A DNA stretch of 64,000 nt from Histoplasma ohiense (Eukaryota > Ascomycota > Eurotiomycetes > Onygenales > Ajellomycetaceae): positions 1,240,001 to 1,304,000 of the forward strand of contig JAEVHH010000006.1 in NCBI GenBank assembly GCA_017607445.1, in the 5' to 3' direction. This document shows, one piece after another, positions 46,021 to 55,883 of the stretch. The position numbers and the translations under genes are program-made. The notes beneath the pieces are model-generated. The model worked only from the letters and a program-made list of their open reading frames with translations, had not been told where the DNA came from and did no database searches. How positions within the stretch are numbered: the first letter of the stretch is position 1; each line of letters starts with the position of its first letter.

Positions 46021-49000
46021 TTATCCCCCTCTACTGAAGTGAGTGAGGACTCATAGATGTCGAGGGTGGCGGTGTCCTCCAAGACAGATGTGAGTTCCCA
46101 GGTCAGACAATCATATTCTATTCATTTGATGAGATATTCACAGTGGTGGTGGTTGATTCTATTGTCAAGAATTGCTTTGATTTCCCACTCAAGTTTGTTG
46201 TCTTCTTCTATAATAGCAGATGGCTGTCAATTGAAGATTCTCTGTGAGGGGAATGGATCCTCAACTGTGGGTCAGAGCAGGTTTGTATGAAAGATGTTGT
46301 GGATGTCAGACAGAGTGTCAAGTTGATAATTGTGTGTGCCTAGCACTTTCTTCACTGTATACTTGATGTGGTGATAATCTAGTGTATGCAAGAGATGGTC
46401 TGTTCTTATATTCTTGAGATTCAGTCAGACTTTGTCTTCTACATAGTATCAGATTGCAGGACTTCTTCTGATGTTTGTTTGATTCTTATAATTTTGCTGA
46501 GCACTGATCATTGAAGCTTCTACTCATTTGTGAACTTTCTTCAGCTTGCTCATGATGTTCTCTGCCATCTGTATGAGGCTGTGGGTGTACACAGTTTCTC
46601 AGAGAGTCTCAGAGAAGTTCAGAATCTCTAAGTTGTATTCATATAGAAGAAAGAATGAGCTTACATTTGTTGTAGCAGAATCTCAACTGTTAATTGCAAT
46701 CTCAGTATATGGCAGCAGATTGCTTCAGTTGTCTTGTGTGTAATTGCAGAACTTATGAAGAATGTTCTTTACTGTTTGTATCATTCTCTCAGTAGCTTCA
46801 TCAGTCTCTGAGTGGTATGCTGTTGATAATTTTTGTTCAATTCTTAATAATTGGCATACATGGGCTCAGAGTGCACTGATGAATTGACTGTCTCTATCTG
46901 ACACAATGAATGAAGGCAGACTGTGTATACAATAGAACAGACTTCTGACAAAGACATCTGCAACTATTTCAGCATTCATCTTGTCACAGAGCTGTAGTAT
47001 TACATCCTTGCTGAGTCAGTTGACAATGACTAGAATGTTCATAGAACCTTCACTTTCAGATAAAGAAACTGCAAAATCAATAGCTATATCACATCAAGTT
47101 TGATCAGAGACAGATAGAGGCTTCAGCATCTCTTTTCAGCATTCATATTATACTGTCACTGAGCCACAGCAATCACAGTTGCATACAAACCAGTGTATGT
47201 CTTTCAACATATCTGGTCAGTAGAATTCTCAGATGATAATGTTGTACATGATTTTGTGTTCTGAATGCTCAGTCATCAGCAAGTCATGAATTTCTTGCAT
47301 GATCTGTGTTTGTAGAAGTTCTGAATCAAGAATCCATCATCTATCTTGAAAGTATAAGCAGTTGTCATTATCAATCAAATATGCTGAGATATCTGTTCTT
47401 GGGTATACATCTGCAGAGAATCAAGATGCTTTGCTTCATATGACTTTGATGACTTGTTGTCAGAATTCATCTGTCTCTGCTGCTAGTCTTCATTGTTCTT
47501 TGAGTGAGGGTTCTTGAGCTTGGAACTGGTTGATATGTACACAGAGTTCATCTGATTGTGTAGAACTTTCTATGATTGCAGAGTTGATTAACCAATGCTC
47601 TCAGTGTTTCCATCTGTCATTCAAGTCATCAGATGGCATATCTTGTTCTCAGCAGAACAGAGTATTCACAAGAATATTCTCTACTCCAGATCAATAACAA
47701 ATTGTGAACAAAAAACAGCTAAGAAACAATGATCAATGCATATATCTCTCAGTGAGCTTACAAGTGGTTGTGAAGTACTCTAGATTCTTATGATTGATAA
47801 CAATCTCAAATCTCTCAATACTTATGAGTTTGAATTCTCATTCTTCAAGACATTGTATGATCACTAGAAGCTTCTTGTTGTAGATCTTGTAGTTGCATTC
47901 AGCAGATGACATCTTTTTCAAGGTGAAGACACAAGATTATAGAACATCTTCATTGTCATATTGCATCAGTGTCTCATCTACTACATAATCTGAGGTGTCT
48001 GTTTTGAGAATTGTATGCTTATCTGAATTGAATGATTGCAGCATTGAGGTGCTTGTGAACATATACTTCAGCTTTTTGAATGCTGTGTCTGCTTTGTCAG
48101 TTCATTGAAATACAGCATCTTTTCAGGTCAGATCTGTTAGTGGTTGTATGATATCAGAGAAGTTCTTGATAAATCTTCAGTAGAAGTTGACAAACTCTAG
48201 AAAGCTTCTAGTCTCTTTTATCAAGACTGATGTCTCTCAGTTGAGGATTGCTTCCATCTTCTTAGAATCCATACATACATCTTTTTCAGCTTCAATGATG
48301 AATTCTAGATAGATTGTAGACTTGGTCTTGAAGTCACATTTGTCAATGTTCACTTGCAGTTCAGCTTTTCATAGGCAGTCAAGAACTTGTTGTACATACT
48401 TACAGTGCTCAATGAGCAATCCATCAGTGAAGATCAAGATATTGTCCATGTACACTGAGGCAATCTCATTGAGCAGATCTCATAGAGCTCAGTTAATGTA
48501 TTTCTGAAACATACTCAGAGCATTCACTAATTCAAAGGGGGTCACTGTTCATTTGTATAATCTGTAACATGTATGAAAGGCAGTTAGCCATTCATCACCT
48601 TCATTAATTCTTATCTTGTAGAAGGCTGCAGAGATGTCAAGTTTCATAAATCATTTTGCTTTTTCTATCTGTTCAAGTATTTCATTGATGAGTGGGAGAG
48701 GGTATCAGTTCTTTCACATAATCTTGTTGAGTTCTCAATAATCAACACAGAATTGTAAGTCATCTTCTGATTTCTTTGCAAACAGTACAGATGCTGCAGC
48801 AGATGAGTTGCTAACACAAATGAAGTCTTTGTCTAGTAATTCATTGAATGTTTTTCATAGAATGAGGAGCTCATTGTGTGACATGCTATAGAGAGGACCT
48901 CAGAGTGGTTGCAGATTCTTACCATCTTTCTTGATGAGCTCAATTATATGATCTATACTGGGTTCTCAGTGAGAGGGAAGCTTTTCAGCTTCTTTCTCAT

Positions 49001-49640
49001 TGAACACATCTGTGAAGTCTTTGTATGATTCAGATAGTTTCTTGTGCAGTTTCTTGAGATCTTTAGATTCTAACTTTTCTAATGCTTTCTTGATATTCAT
49101 CATACTAGCAGTGAACACTTGGATGTTCTTCTTCTCATGCACTTGATGGGTTAGTAGTTTGTACACTTTCACTGATATCTGGGTGAGATCAGCAGTTCTA
49201 TTGACATCCTTCTTGTAAACACAGTCACCTTCTGGAAAAATAAGACAGTGATTGCATGCATTCAACAAGGTTCCAAATTCTGTGAGCTATGATAGACCAA
49301 GCATTAGATCATACTCAAAGTCTTGTATTTCATATATGTATACATTCTTTTTCTTGTGTTCTTCTACATTGACATTAAATCTTACCATGTTGTAGGAGGT
49401 GGATCCTCTGAGACTGTCAAATCCACTGAGTTTATACAGTTTGAAAAAGGGGATATGCTGGAGCTTATGCTTCTCAACCAGCTGGGTGTCTATAAGAGTG
49501 TAGTGAAGGAAACCACTGTCTACCATTGCTCATATGTTGATTAAGCTATTTACAATGACAGAGATCATGATTGTGTCCACTTGCATCTTCTGCTCAAATC
49601 TTCAGCTAGCTTTCTGCTCCTTGAGCTCTCATCTGTATTT
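46008..49640 (-). pseudogene. D1 pol: protease to chromodomain
   Basis: Protease has MVDSGFLHYTLIDTQ (ATG 49526, intact D-S-G). RT spans about 49000-48400, with RT site YMDN (48441-48452). RNase H spans about 48080-47800 and integrase about 47250-46600, with VSDRDSQF and ETDEATERMIQ, so its catalytic Asp and Glu survive. The chromodomain (about 46200-46060) reads EWEIKAILDNR...CEYLIK, with TGA at the Trp after LIK. The polyprotein ends at TAG 46008-46010, ten codons past the polypurine tract (AGTAGAGGGGGATAA) and inside the 3' LTR. This is the best-preserved pol in the window but still has some thirty stops, mostly TGA. Confidence 0.9.
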
Positions 49641-50653
49641 TAGAGCAAGAGCTCATCTTTTCCCTGTTCTTGTCTATTCACAGACAACACAGCATTCATG
49701 TGTGTGGGGGGTTTACTTGAAGCAATCACATTCAGACATTGATTTGTGAAGTGTTCTGACTTGTTGCAGTGTATGCAGACTTCTCTGACAATTCAGTTGA
49801 TGGCATTCTTCTCTGAGACATTAGAGACCCTCAGACAGCTTGTGTTCATGTGTGGGATTCAGTTCATTAGTTCTGGTTCAGAGGTGAGGGGCACTGCAGA
49901 GCAGTTCAAGATGTATGTATTTGTTCAGCAGAATTCTCTGCAATTTTGAAGCACACAGAACTGAGACAGATTGTTGTTCAACAGACAAAGATCAGTGCAG
50001 AATTTGCTGTATGTTGAGAGCTTTGAACACTCTATGCTTTGATTATGCAACTGGAAGTTCAAGTTCTTGAACAATATATTGATTTTGACAGCATTGTCCC
50101 AGTCTTGCCCATCTGCTTCTAGAAGCTTGTGATTGAATTCAGAAAGATAAGTTGTCAATGCAACATCCATCTGACAAGTTTGATTAAGTCAGTCTAACAC
50201 CTTGGCTTGAAGTGTAGAATTGAGGAAGAGAGAGTTGAGTTGTTGAAAGACTAGCTCTGATGTATACTGATGATTCTGACAATGACTCATTTAGAATTGA
50301 AATTTTGCTAACACATCACCATTCAATCTGCTATGGATATACCACACTTGATTGGATAGTGAGTCTATTGCTCATCCATTGATGTTCAATTTGACATTCA
50401 CTTTTGACTTCCACACAAGGTAGAGTGCTAGATCTCTCTTGTATTTGTCAAGGATTGAAAGCTTCTCTCTTGAGGGCTTTTTATGAGGTGTGGGTGTAGA
50501 AGAAACAGTGAATGTGAAAGTGCTCATCTCAGCAAGTTGTTGTTGCAATTCAGTCATCTGTAGCATCTGCTGCTGAAGGATGCTTTGTAGATCTAAGTTA
50601 TCATCCACCACATTCAGGTGTGGCAGGTGTTTGTAGAATTGTTTGTAGTTCAT
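49600..50653 (-). pseudogene. D1 gag
   Basis: The ATG at 50653 (MNYKQFYKHLPHLN) is conserved in D2 and D4. An open run of 94 codons to 50372 includes a Gln-rich helix (QSILQQQMLQMTELQQQLAEM) and KLSILDKYKRDLALYLVWKSK, a common start of fungal Gypsy gag. Another open run is 50170-49925. The zinc knuckle CIHCNKSEHFTNQC lies at about 49785-49740. Pol follows in the -1 frame. Confidence 0.88.
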
Positions 50654-51050
50654 TTCAATATCTAAGAACATGTAATAATAAAAAAAAGAAAAAGAAATAC
50701 TTGTAGACACTCAGTCCTCTCACAGACACTATTCACAGTGTTGCAGTGCTAAGCTTGATCAAGCTTCTTTGTGAACACTATTCACAGTGTTACAGTTTGT
50801 AGACACTCAGACCTTGTAGAACACAGTTGATTGTGTTTTGAATGCTTAGACACAACAGCCTATATAACTAATGATAGAGACACTTGGGCCCATGAGGGAT
50901 CTCTTGTAATGACTAGACACTCAGACCTGTAAATGACACACTCAGGTGTAAGAACTGATAACAAGACACTCAGGTCTTAAATGACACACTCAGACATAAG
51001 AACTAATAATGAAGCACTCAGATCTAAAACACAGAAGAATCAATTCATAA
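50654..51050 (-). other. D1 leader with CACTCAG repeats
   Basis: This is 397 bp between LTR and gag ATG, with repeated ACACTCAG(G/A) motifs (near 50708, 50802, 50927, 50938, 50966 and 50986) and CTATTCACAGTGTT repeats. No gene is seen. Confidence 0.7.
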
Positions 51051-51584
51051 TGTAATGAGCATACTTCAATTAACAATTTGATACTATCCTAATTACAGAT
51101 TATGAATTGATTAAGGAAAGAAAGAGAAAAGAAATCAGAAGGAAAGATTGTACAAAGGAGATTCTTATAGAGGAAAGTTCAGAGTGGAAGAATATCAGAA
51201 GCTGCTCCACAGTGAAGTGTGGAGTAGAAGAATATTAAGAGGTACACATAAGAATCATTAGAAGCTACACAAGTGTGGAACATGGGGCAGAGAAATCATT
51301 GAGAGCTACACAGAAGAATTGTTAGAGACTATATGAGCACAGAACACAGAGCAGAAGAATGTAAAAAGCTACATGAAAGAATCATTAGAGACTACATAAG
51401 TACAGAGCACAGAGCAGAAGAACATTAAGAGCTATGTGGAAGAATTGTTAGAAACTACACAAGCACAGAGCACAGAGCGGAAGAACATCGAGGGTTATGC
51501 GAGGTCACAACAGCCAGGAACGAGCGGGTGCAGGAGGGGAGTTGATTGCGTAAGTTAATTACTAACGGGTGCTAACCCGTCACA
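51051..51584 (-). repeat. D1 5' LTR (534 bp)
   Basis: TGTAATGAGCATAC...CTAACCCGTCACA. The outer ~115 bp (51470-51584) keep at least eight CpG (agcgg, atcgagg, tgcgagg, aacgagcggg, tgcgta, aacggg, cccgtc); the inner 400 bp have almost none. Confidence 0.95.
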
Positions 51585-51589
51585 CAAAG

Positions 51590-52075
51590 TGGTACTCAAC
51601 TATATCTCCCACTGACAGTAGTCACAGTGCTTTCCACTAAAGTGTTGAGTACTTATAGTGTGATTTTCAGTGATCTGAGAATACTTGTGATATTATTGTA
51701 GTTATCATTTATACTAGTTGCATCTCTATTGTGGTTTGAATGTGCTTCTAGTGTATTTCAGATGACTGGAATTGTTTCATTCAATTCTTGTAGTAAAGTG
51801 TCATACTGTTGTTGAAGTTCTTACAATTCTTTCTCAGTCTGTAATTTTTTGATTCTTCTGATCACAGCTATTTTCTTGATCTCAATTGCACTGAGATCTT
51901 CAGAGAAGATATCCTCTTCTGAACTATACTCAGAATTCAATTTCATAGAGAAAGGTGATACTTGTTGCACACTTTCAGTGGCAGAAGTGTGTGTTTCACA
52001 GTTTTCTTTCATAATGTTTGCTGCTTTGAGTTTGATGATAGCATGAGTACAGCAGATGCTGCAGATAGAGGTCAT
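51590..52075 (-). pseudogene. A2 gag N-terminal part
   Basis: The start is ATG 52075 (MTSICSICCTHAI), followed by 84 open codons with the acidic Ser-rich and IRRIKKLQTEKEL segments as in A1, then a TAA. It is cut at 51589 by D1. Confidence 0.87.
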
Positions 52076-52122
52076 GACTATTACTCAACAGACTGTCTCT
52101 TGAAGATTGAATGATTAGAAAC

Positions 52123-52387
52123 TGTGAGATGTAGTGACAGTGTGAAGAGTAACAGTAGAAGATAGTTTATAGCATAGTGGAGATAATAGTAATATATATT
52201 GTAAAGTGTAGTATAGTAGTGTCACATAGTGTAGCTAATCACTAAGAAAGAAAAGAAAGAAAAAGAAGATGTGCAAAATACATACATCAATATATATATA
52301 CATATAGAAATAGCGGTAGCGAGAGTATAATGGAAAGAGATAAGAATAAGCGAAGATAATAAGGAAATAATAAACGAGTGCATTACA
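52123..52387 (-). repeat. A2 5' LTR (265 bp)
   Basis: TGTGAGATG...GTGCATTACA. It retains the ancestral tagCGgtagCGag near 52311-52323 and aagcgaag, aaacgag in the outer 80 bp. Confidence 0.93.
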
Positions 52388-52977
52388 GAGACTCTCTGAG
52401 AAACCACACACATTCACAGTCTCATACAGACAGCAGAGAACATTGTGAGCAAGTTGAAGAAAGTCTGTGAATGAGCAGAAGCTTCAATGATCAGCACTCA
52501 GCAAGATTATAAGAATCAAACAAACATCAGAAGAAGTTCTGCAACTCAATATCATATAGAAGACAAAGTCTGACTGAATCTCAAAAATATAAAAACAGAT
52601 CATCTCTTGCATACACTAGATTATCATCACATCAAATATACAGTGAAGAAAATGCTAGACACACACAATTATTGACTCAACATCTCATCTAACATTCACA
52701 ATATCTTTTATATGAATCTGCTTCAATCTGCAGCTGAGAATTCATTCCTCTCACAGAGAATCTTCAATTGACAGTCATCTGTCATCATAGAAGAAGACAA
52801 TAAACTCAAGTGGGAAATCAAAGCAATTCTTGACAATAGAATCAATCATCATCACTGTGAATACCTTATCAAATGAGTAGAATATAATCATCTGATCTGG
52901 GAATCTGTGTTCATCTTGAAGAACATCATCATTCTTGACATCTACAAGTTCTCACTCATCTCAGTAGAGAGGGATAA
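52388..52977 (+). pseudogene. D3: end of family D integrase and chromodomain
   Basis: A plus-strand D fragment starts abruptly in the integrase C-terminal region (SLIQTAENIVSKLKKVCE-like) and runs through the chromodomain (HHHCEYLIK then TGA, VEYNHLIWES) into the polypurine tract AGTAGAGAGGGATAA. The upstream part is missing at the A2 junction. Confidence 0.85.
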
Positions 52978-53574
52978 TGTGATGGATTAGCATCTATTAG
53001 TAATTAACTTACACAATCAACTTCTCTTCTGCACTCATTTATTTCTGACTGTTGTGATTTTGTATAATTCTCAATGTTCTTTCACTCTGTGCTCTGTGCT
53101 CATGTAGTTTCTAACAATTCTTTTATATAGCTTTTAATGTTCTTTCACTCTGTGTTTCATACTTGTGTAGTCTCTAATGATTCTTCTGTGTAGCTTCTTA
53201 CATTCTTCTGCTCTGTGTTTCACACTTGTGTAGTCTCTAACAATTCTTTCATATAACTTCTTACATTCTTCTGCTCTGTATTTCACACTCATATAGTCTC
53301 TAACAATTCTTCTGTATAGCTCTCAATGATTCCCTCACTCCACATTCCATGCTTGTGTAGCTTCTAACAATTTTTACACATATCTCTTAATATTCTTCTA
53401 CTCTGTGCTTCACTGTGGAGTGGCTTCTGATATTCTTCTGTCTCAAACTTTTCTCTATAAGAACTCTCTTTGTACAACCTTTTCTTCTGATTTTTTTTCT
53501 CTTTCTTTTCTTAATCAATTTGTAATCTGTAATTAGAATAGTATCAAATTGTTAATCGAAGTATGTCTGTTACA
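52978..53574 (+). repeat. D3 3' LTR (597 bp, one 63-bp unit longer)
   Basis: TGTGATGGATTAGC...TATGTCTGTTACA. At 597 bp it is exactly 63 bp longer than the 534-bp LTRs, consistent with one extra internal unit. Confidence 0.88.
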
Positions 53575-53962
53575 TGCATAGCTCTTAACATTCTTCCACT
53601 CTGTGCTCTGCACTCATATAGTCTCTAACAATTCTTTCATATAGCTCTCAATGATTCTCTCATTCCACATTTCACATTCATATAGTTTCTAACAATTCTT
53701 CTGCATAGCTCTCAATGATTCTCTCATCTCACACTCCACACTCATGTAGTTTCTAACAATTCTTTCATATAGTCTTTAACATTTTTTCACTCTGCACTTC
53801 ACTGTGGAGCAGCTTCTGATATTCTTTCACTCTGAATTTCTCTCTATAAGAACTCTCTTTGTACAACTCTTTCTTCTGATTTCTTTTCTCTTTCTTTTCT
53901 TAATCAATTCATAATCTGTATTAGAATAGTGCTAGATTGTTAATCAAAGTACATCTGTTACA
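53575..53962 (+). repeat. D4 5' LTR, truncated at its 5' side
   Basis: TGCATAGCTCTTAACATTC...TACATCTGTTACA. It lacks the TGTGA.GG start and about 150-200 bp, and abuts the D3 LTR directly (LTR-LTR junction at 53574/53575). Confidence 0.85.
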
Positions 53963-54341
53963 TTACAAATTGATTCTTCTGTGTTTAAGACTCAAGTGTC
54001 TTATTATTAGTTTTTACACTCAAGTGTATTGTTATCAATTCTTACACTCAAGTGCATTGTTTACAGATCTGAGTGTCTAGTTGTTACAAGAGATCTCTCA
54101 TAAGTCTGAGTGCTTTTATCATTAGTTATATAGACTATCATGTCTAAGTGTCTGAAATATAATTGACTGTGTTCTATAAAGAGATCTGAGTGTCTACAAA
54201 CTATAACACTGTGAATAGTGTTCATGAAAAAGCTTGATAAGCTTAGCATCACAACACTGCAAATAGTGTCTTTGAGAGAATCAAATGTCTACAAATATTC
54301 TCTTTTCTTTTTATTATTATTACATATCTCTAGATATCAAA
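53963..54341 (+). other. D4 leader with CTGAGTG-type repeats
   Basis: Plus-sense version of the D leader, with repeats of ACTCAAGTGT and CTGAGTGTCTA and the AAGCTTGATAAGCTT palindrome at about 54229-54243. It ends at the gag ATG. No other gene is seen. Confidence 0.7.
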
Positions 54342-55459
54342 ATGAACTATGAACAATTCTACAAACATTCACTGCATTCAAACACAGTGGATGACAACTT
54401 AGATCTACAAAGCATTCTTCAGCAGCAGACATTACAGATGACTGAATTGCAATGATAATTTGCTGAGATAAGCACTCTCACATTCACTGTTTCTTCTACA
54501 CTTACATTTCATGAAAAGCTCTCAAGAGAAAAGCTCTCAATTCTTGACAAATACAAGAGAGATCTAGCACTCTACCTTATATGAAAGTCAAAAGCAAACA
54601 TCAAATTGAACATTGATGAACAAGCAATAGACTCACTATTCAATCAAGTATGATATATTCATAGCAGATTGAATGATGATACATTAGCAAAATTTCAACT
54701 CTGAATAAATCATTGTCAGAATCATCAGTGTACATCAGAGCTAGTCTTTCAACAACTCAACTCTCTTTTTCTCAATTCTACACTTCAAATCAAGACATTG
54801 AACTGGCTTAATCAGACTTATCAGATGAATATTATGTTGATAACTTATTTTTCTAAATTCAATCACAAGCTTCTAGAAGCAGATGAGCAAGACTGAGATG
54901 ACACTGTCAAGATCAATATATTGTTCAAGAATTTGAACTTTCAGTTGCATAACTGAAATGTAGAGTATTCAAAACTCTCAATATACAGTGAATTCTGTAC
55001 TGATTTTTATCTATTGAACAACAATTTGTCTCAGTTCTGCATGCTTCAAAATTGCAGAGAATTTCATTGAATAAATATATATACTTCAAATCACTCTGCA
55101 GCATCTCTCATCTCTGAATCAGAATCAATGAACTGAATTCCACATGTAAATGCAAGTCATCTGAAGATTCTCAATGTCTCAGAGAAGAATGTCACTGACT
55201 GAATCATCAGAGAAGTCTGCATACACTGTGACAAGTCAGAGCACTTTACAAATCAATGTTCAAATGCAATTACTCTGAGTAAACCCCTCACATGCATGAA
55301 CACTGTGTCATTCACAGACAGATAAGAACAGAGAAAAGACAAGCTCACACTCTAAAACACAGATGAGAGCTCAAGAAACAGAAAGCTAGCTGAAGATTTG
55401 AGCAGAAAATGCAAGCAGACACAATTATAGTCTCTGTCATTGTAAATAGTCTAGTCAAT
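54342..55459 (+). pseudogene. D4 gag
   Basis: ATG 54342 (MNYEQFYKHSLHSNTVDD). It has the Gln-rich helix with a TGA inside it, then KLSILDKYKRDLALY, and a knuckle remnant VCIHCDKSEHFTNQC near 55215-55260. The SINE target site follows at 55446-55459. Confidence 0.85.
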
Positions 55460-55828
55460 TACCCCAGTGGCCGAATGGGTAATGCGGCCACCAGGTAGCG
55501 CCTTGGCGTGGGGACCCAGGATGCGTGGGTTTGAAACCCACAGAGGACAACATTACATCCAGAGCCAACTTCTCAGCTTCTAAAATAATGAGATGTGAAC
55601 TTGTCAAGTAGATATCTTTGAATGAACCTACTATCTGATTTAGCTTATTATTTCTGGGCTGGAAATCTGTATTGCATGTACCAATTCTGTCTTTCATTAA
55701 TTTTCCTATGTTCTTGTTATTCTTGGCGCTGTTCAACACTAAGCATTCCTCCAGTATAACCAACTCTTGCCTGTATTTAACATCACACAAGGACTCGTCA
55801 TAAGCTCTGCTTGCATACGAGTATAACA

Positions 55829-55869
<41 letters not shown>
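55460..55869 (+). mobile_element. tRNA-derived SINE with (AAT)n tail
   Basis: This 410-bp insertion has a tRNA-like head: a box A-like TGGCCGAATGGGT at 55468-55480 and a box B-like GGGTTTGAAACCC at 55527-55539, the layout of an internal RNA polymerase III promoter. A body of about 270 bp includes the core TTTCTGGGCTGGAAATCTGT (55651-55670), shared with the copy at 16796-17093. The tail is about 13 AAT units (55832-55869). About eight CpG survive, unlike everything around it, so it looks recent. A 111-codon frame on its minus strand (55790-55455) is most likely incidental. I cannot name the family. Confidence 0.88.
55832..55869. repeat. (AAT)n microsatellite
   Basis: About 13 AAT units form the 3' tail of the SINE. 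Confidence 0.95.
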
Positions 55870-55872
<3 letters not shown>

Positions 55873-55883
55873 GTCTAGTCAAT

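Larger units (their letters stand above)
45487..51584 (-). mobile_element. D1: full-length family D chromodomain element nested in A2
   Basis: It has two 534-bp LTRs (45487-46020 and 51051-51584) and a perfect CAAAG target duplication (45482-45486, 51585-51589). Length is 6,098 bp. Minus-strand order is 5' LTR, leader, gag, pol ending in a chromodomain, polypurine tract and 3' LTR. There is no extra 3' region, unlike A, B and E. Confidence 0.95.
17305..52387 (-). mobile_element. A2: family A element split by LINE, A3, B and D1
   Basis: Its pieces are 3' LTR 17305-17533 plus 23120-23156, 3' region 23157-24829, pol 24830-27861 and 35224 onward, gag to 37445 then 45452-45486 and 51590-52075, and 5' LTR 52123-52387. 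Rejoined, it is a family A element with a 628-bp internal duplication. Its outer flanks (A5 on the left, D3 on the right) share no target duplication. Confidence 0.87.
55446..55883. repeat. 14-bp target-site duplication of the SINE
   Basis: ATAGTCTAGTCAAT occurs at 55446-55459 and 55870-55883. The uninterrupted equivalent is present in D1 and D2 (near 49540 and 12890), so the empty site is known. Confidence 0.93.

Noticed and set aside
55468..55560. Functional tRNA gene
   Set aside because: The head has box-like motifs, but I could not make a clean acceptor stem and it is joined to a SINE body with a target duplication.
55455..55790. 111-codon minus-strand frame over the SINE
   Set aside because: It runs antisense through the tRNA head and body of the SINE and starts inside it. 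I see no protein family, and the SINE explains the sequence.
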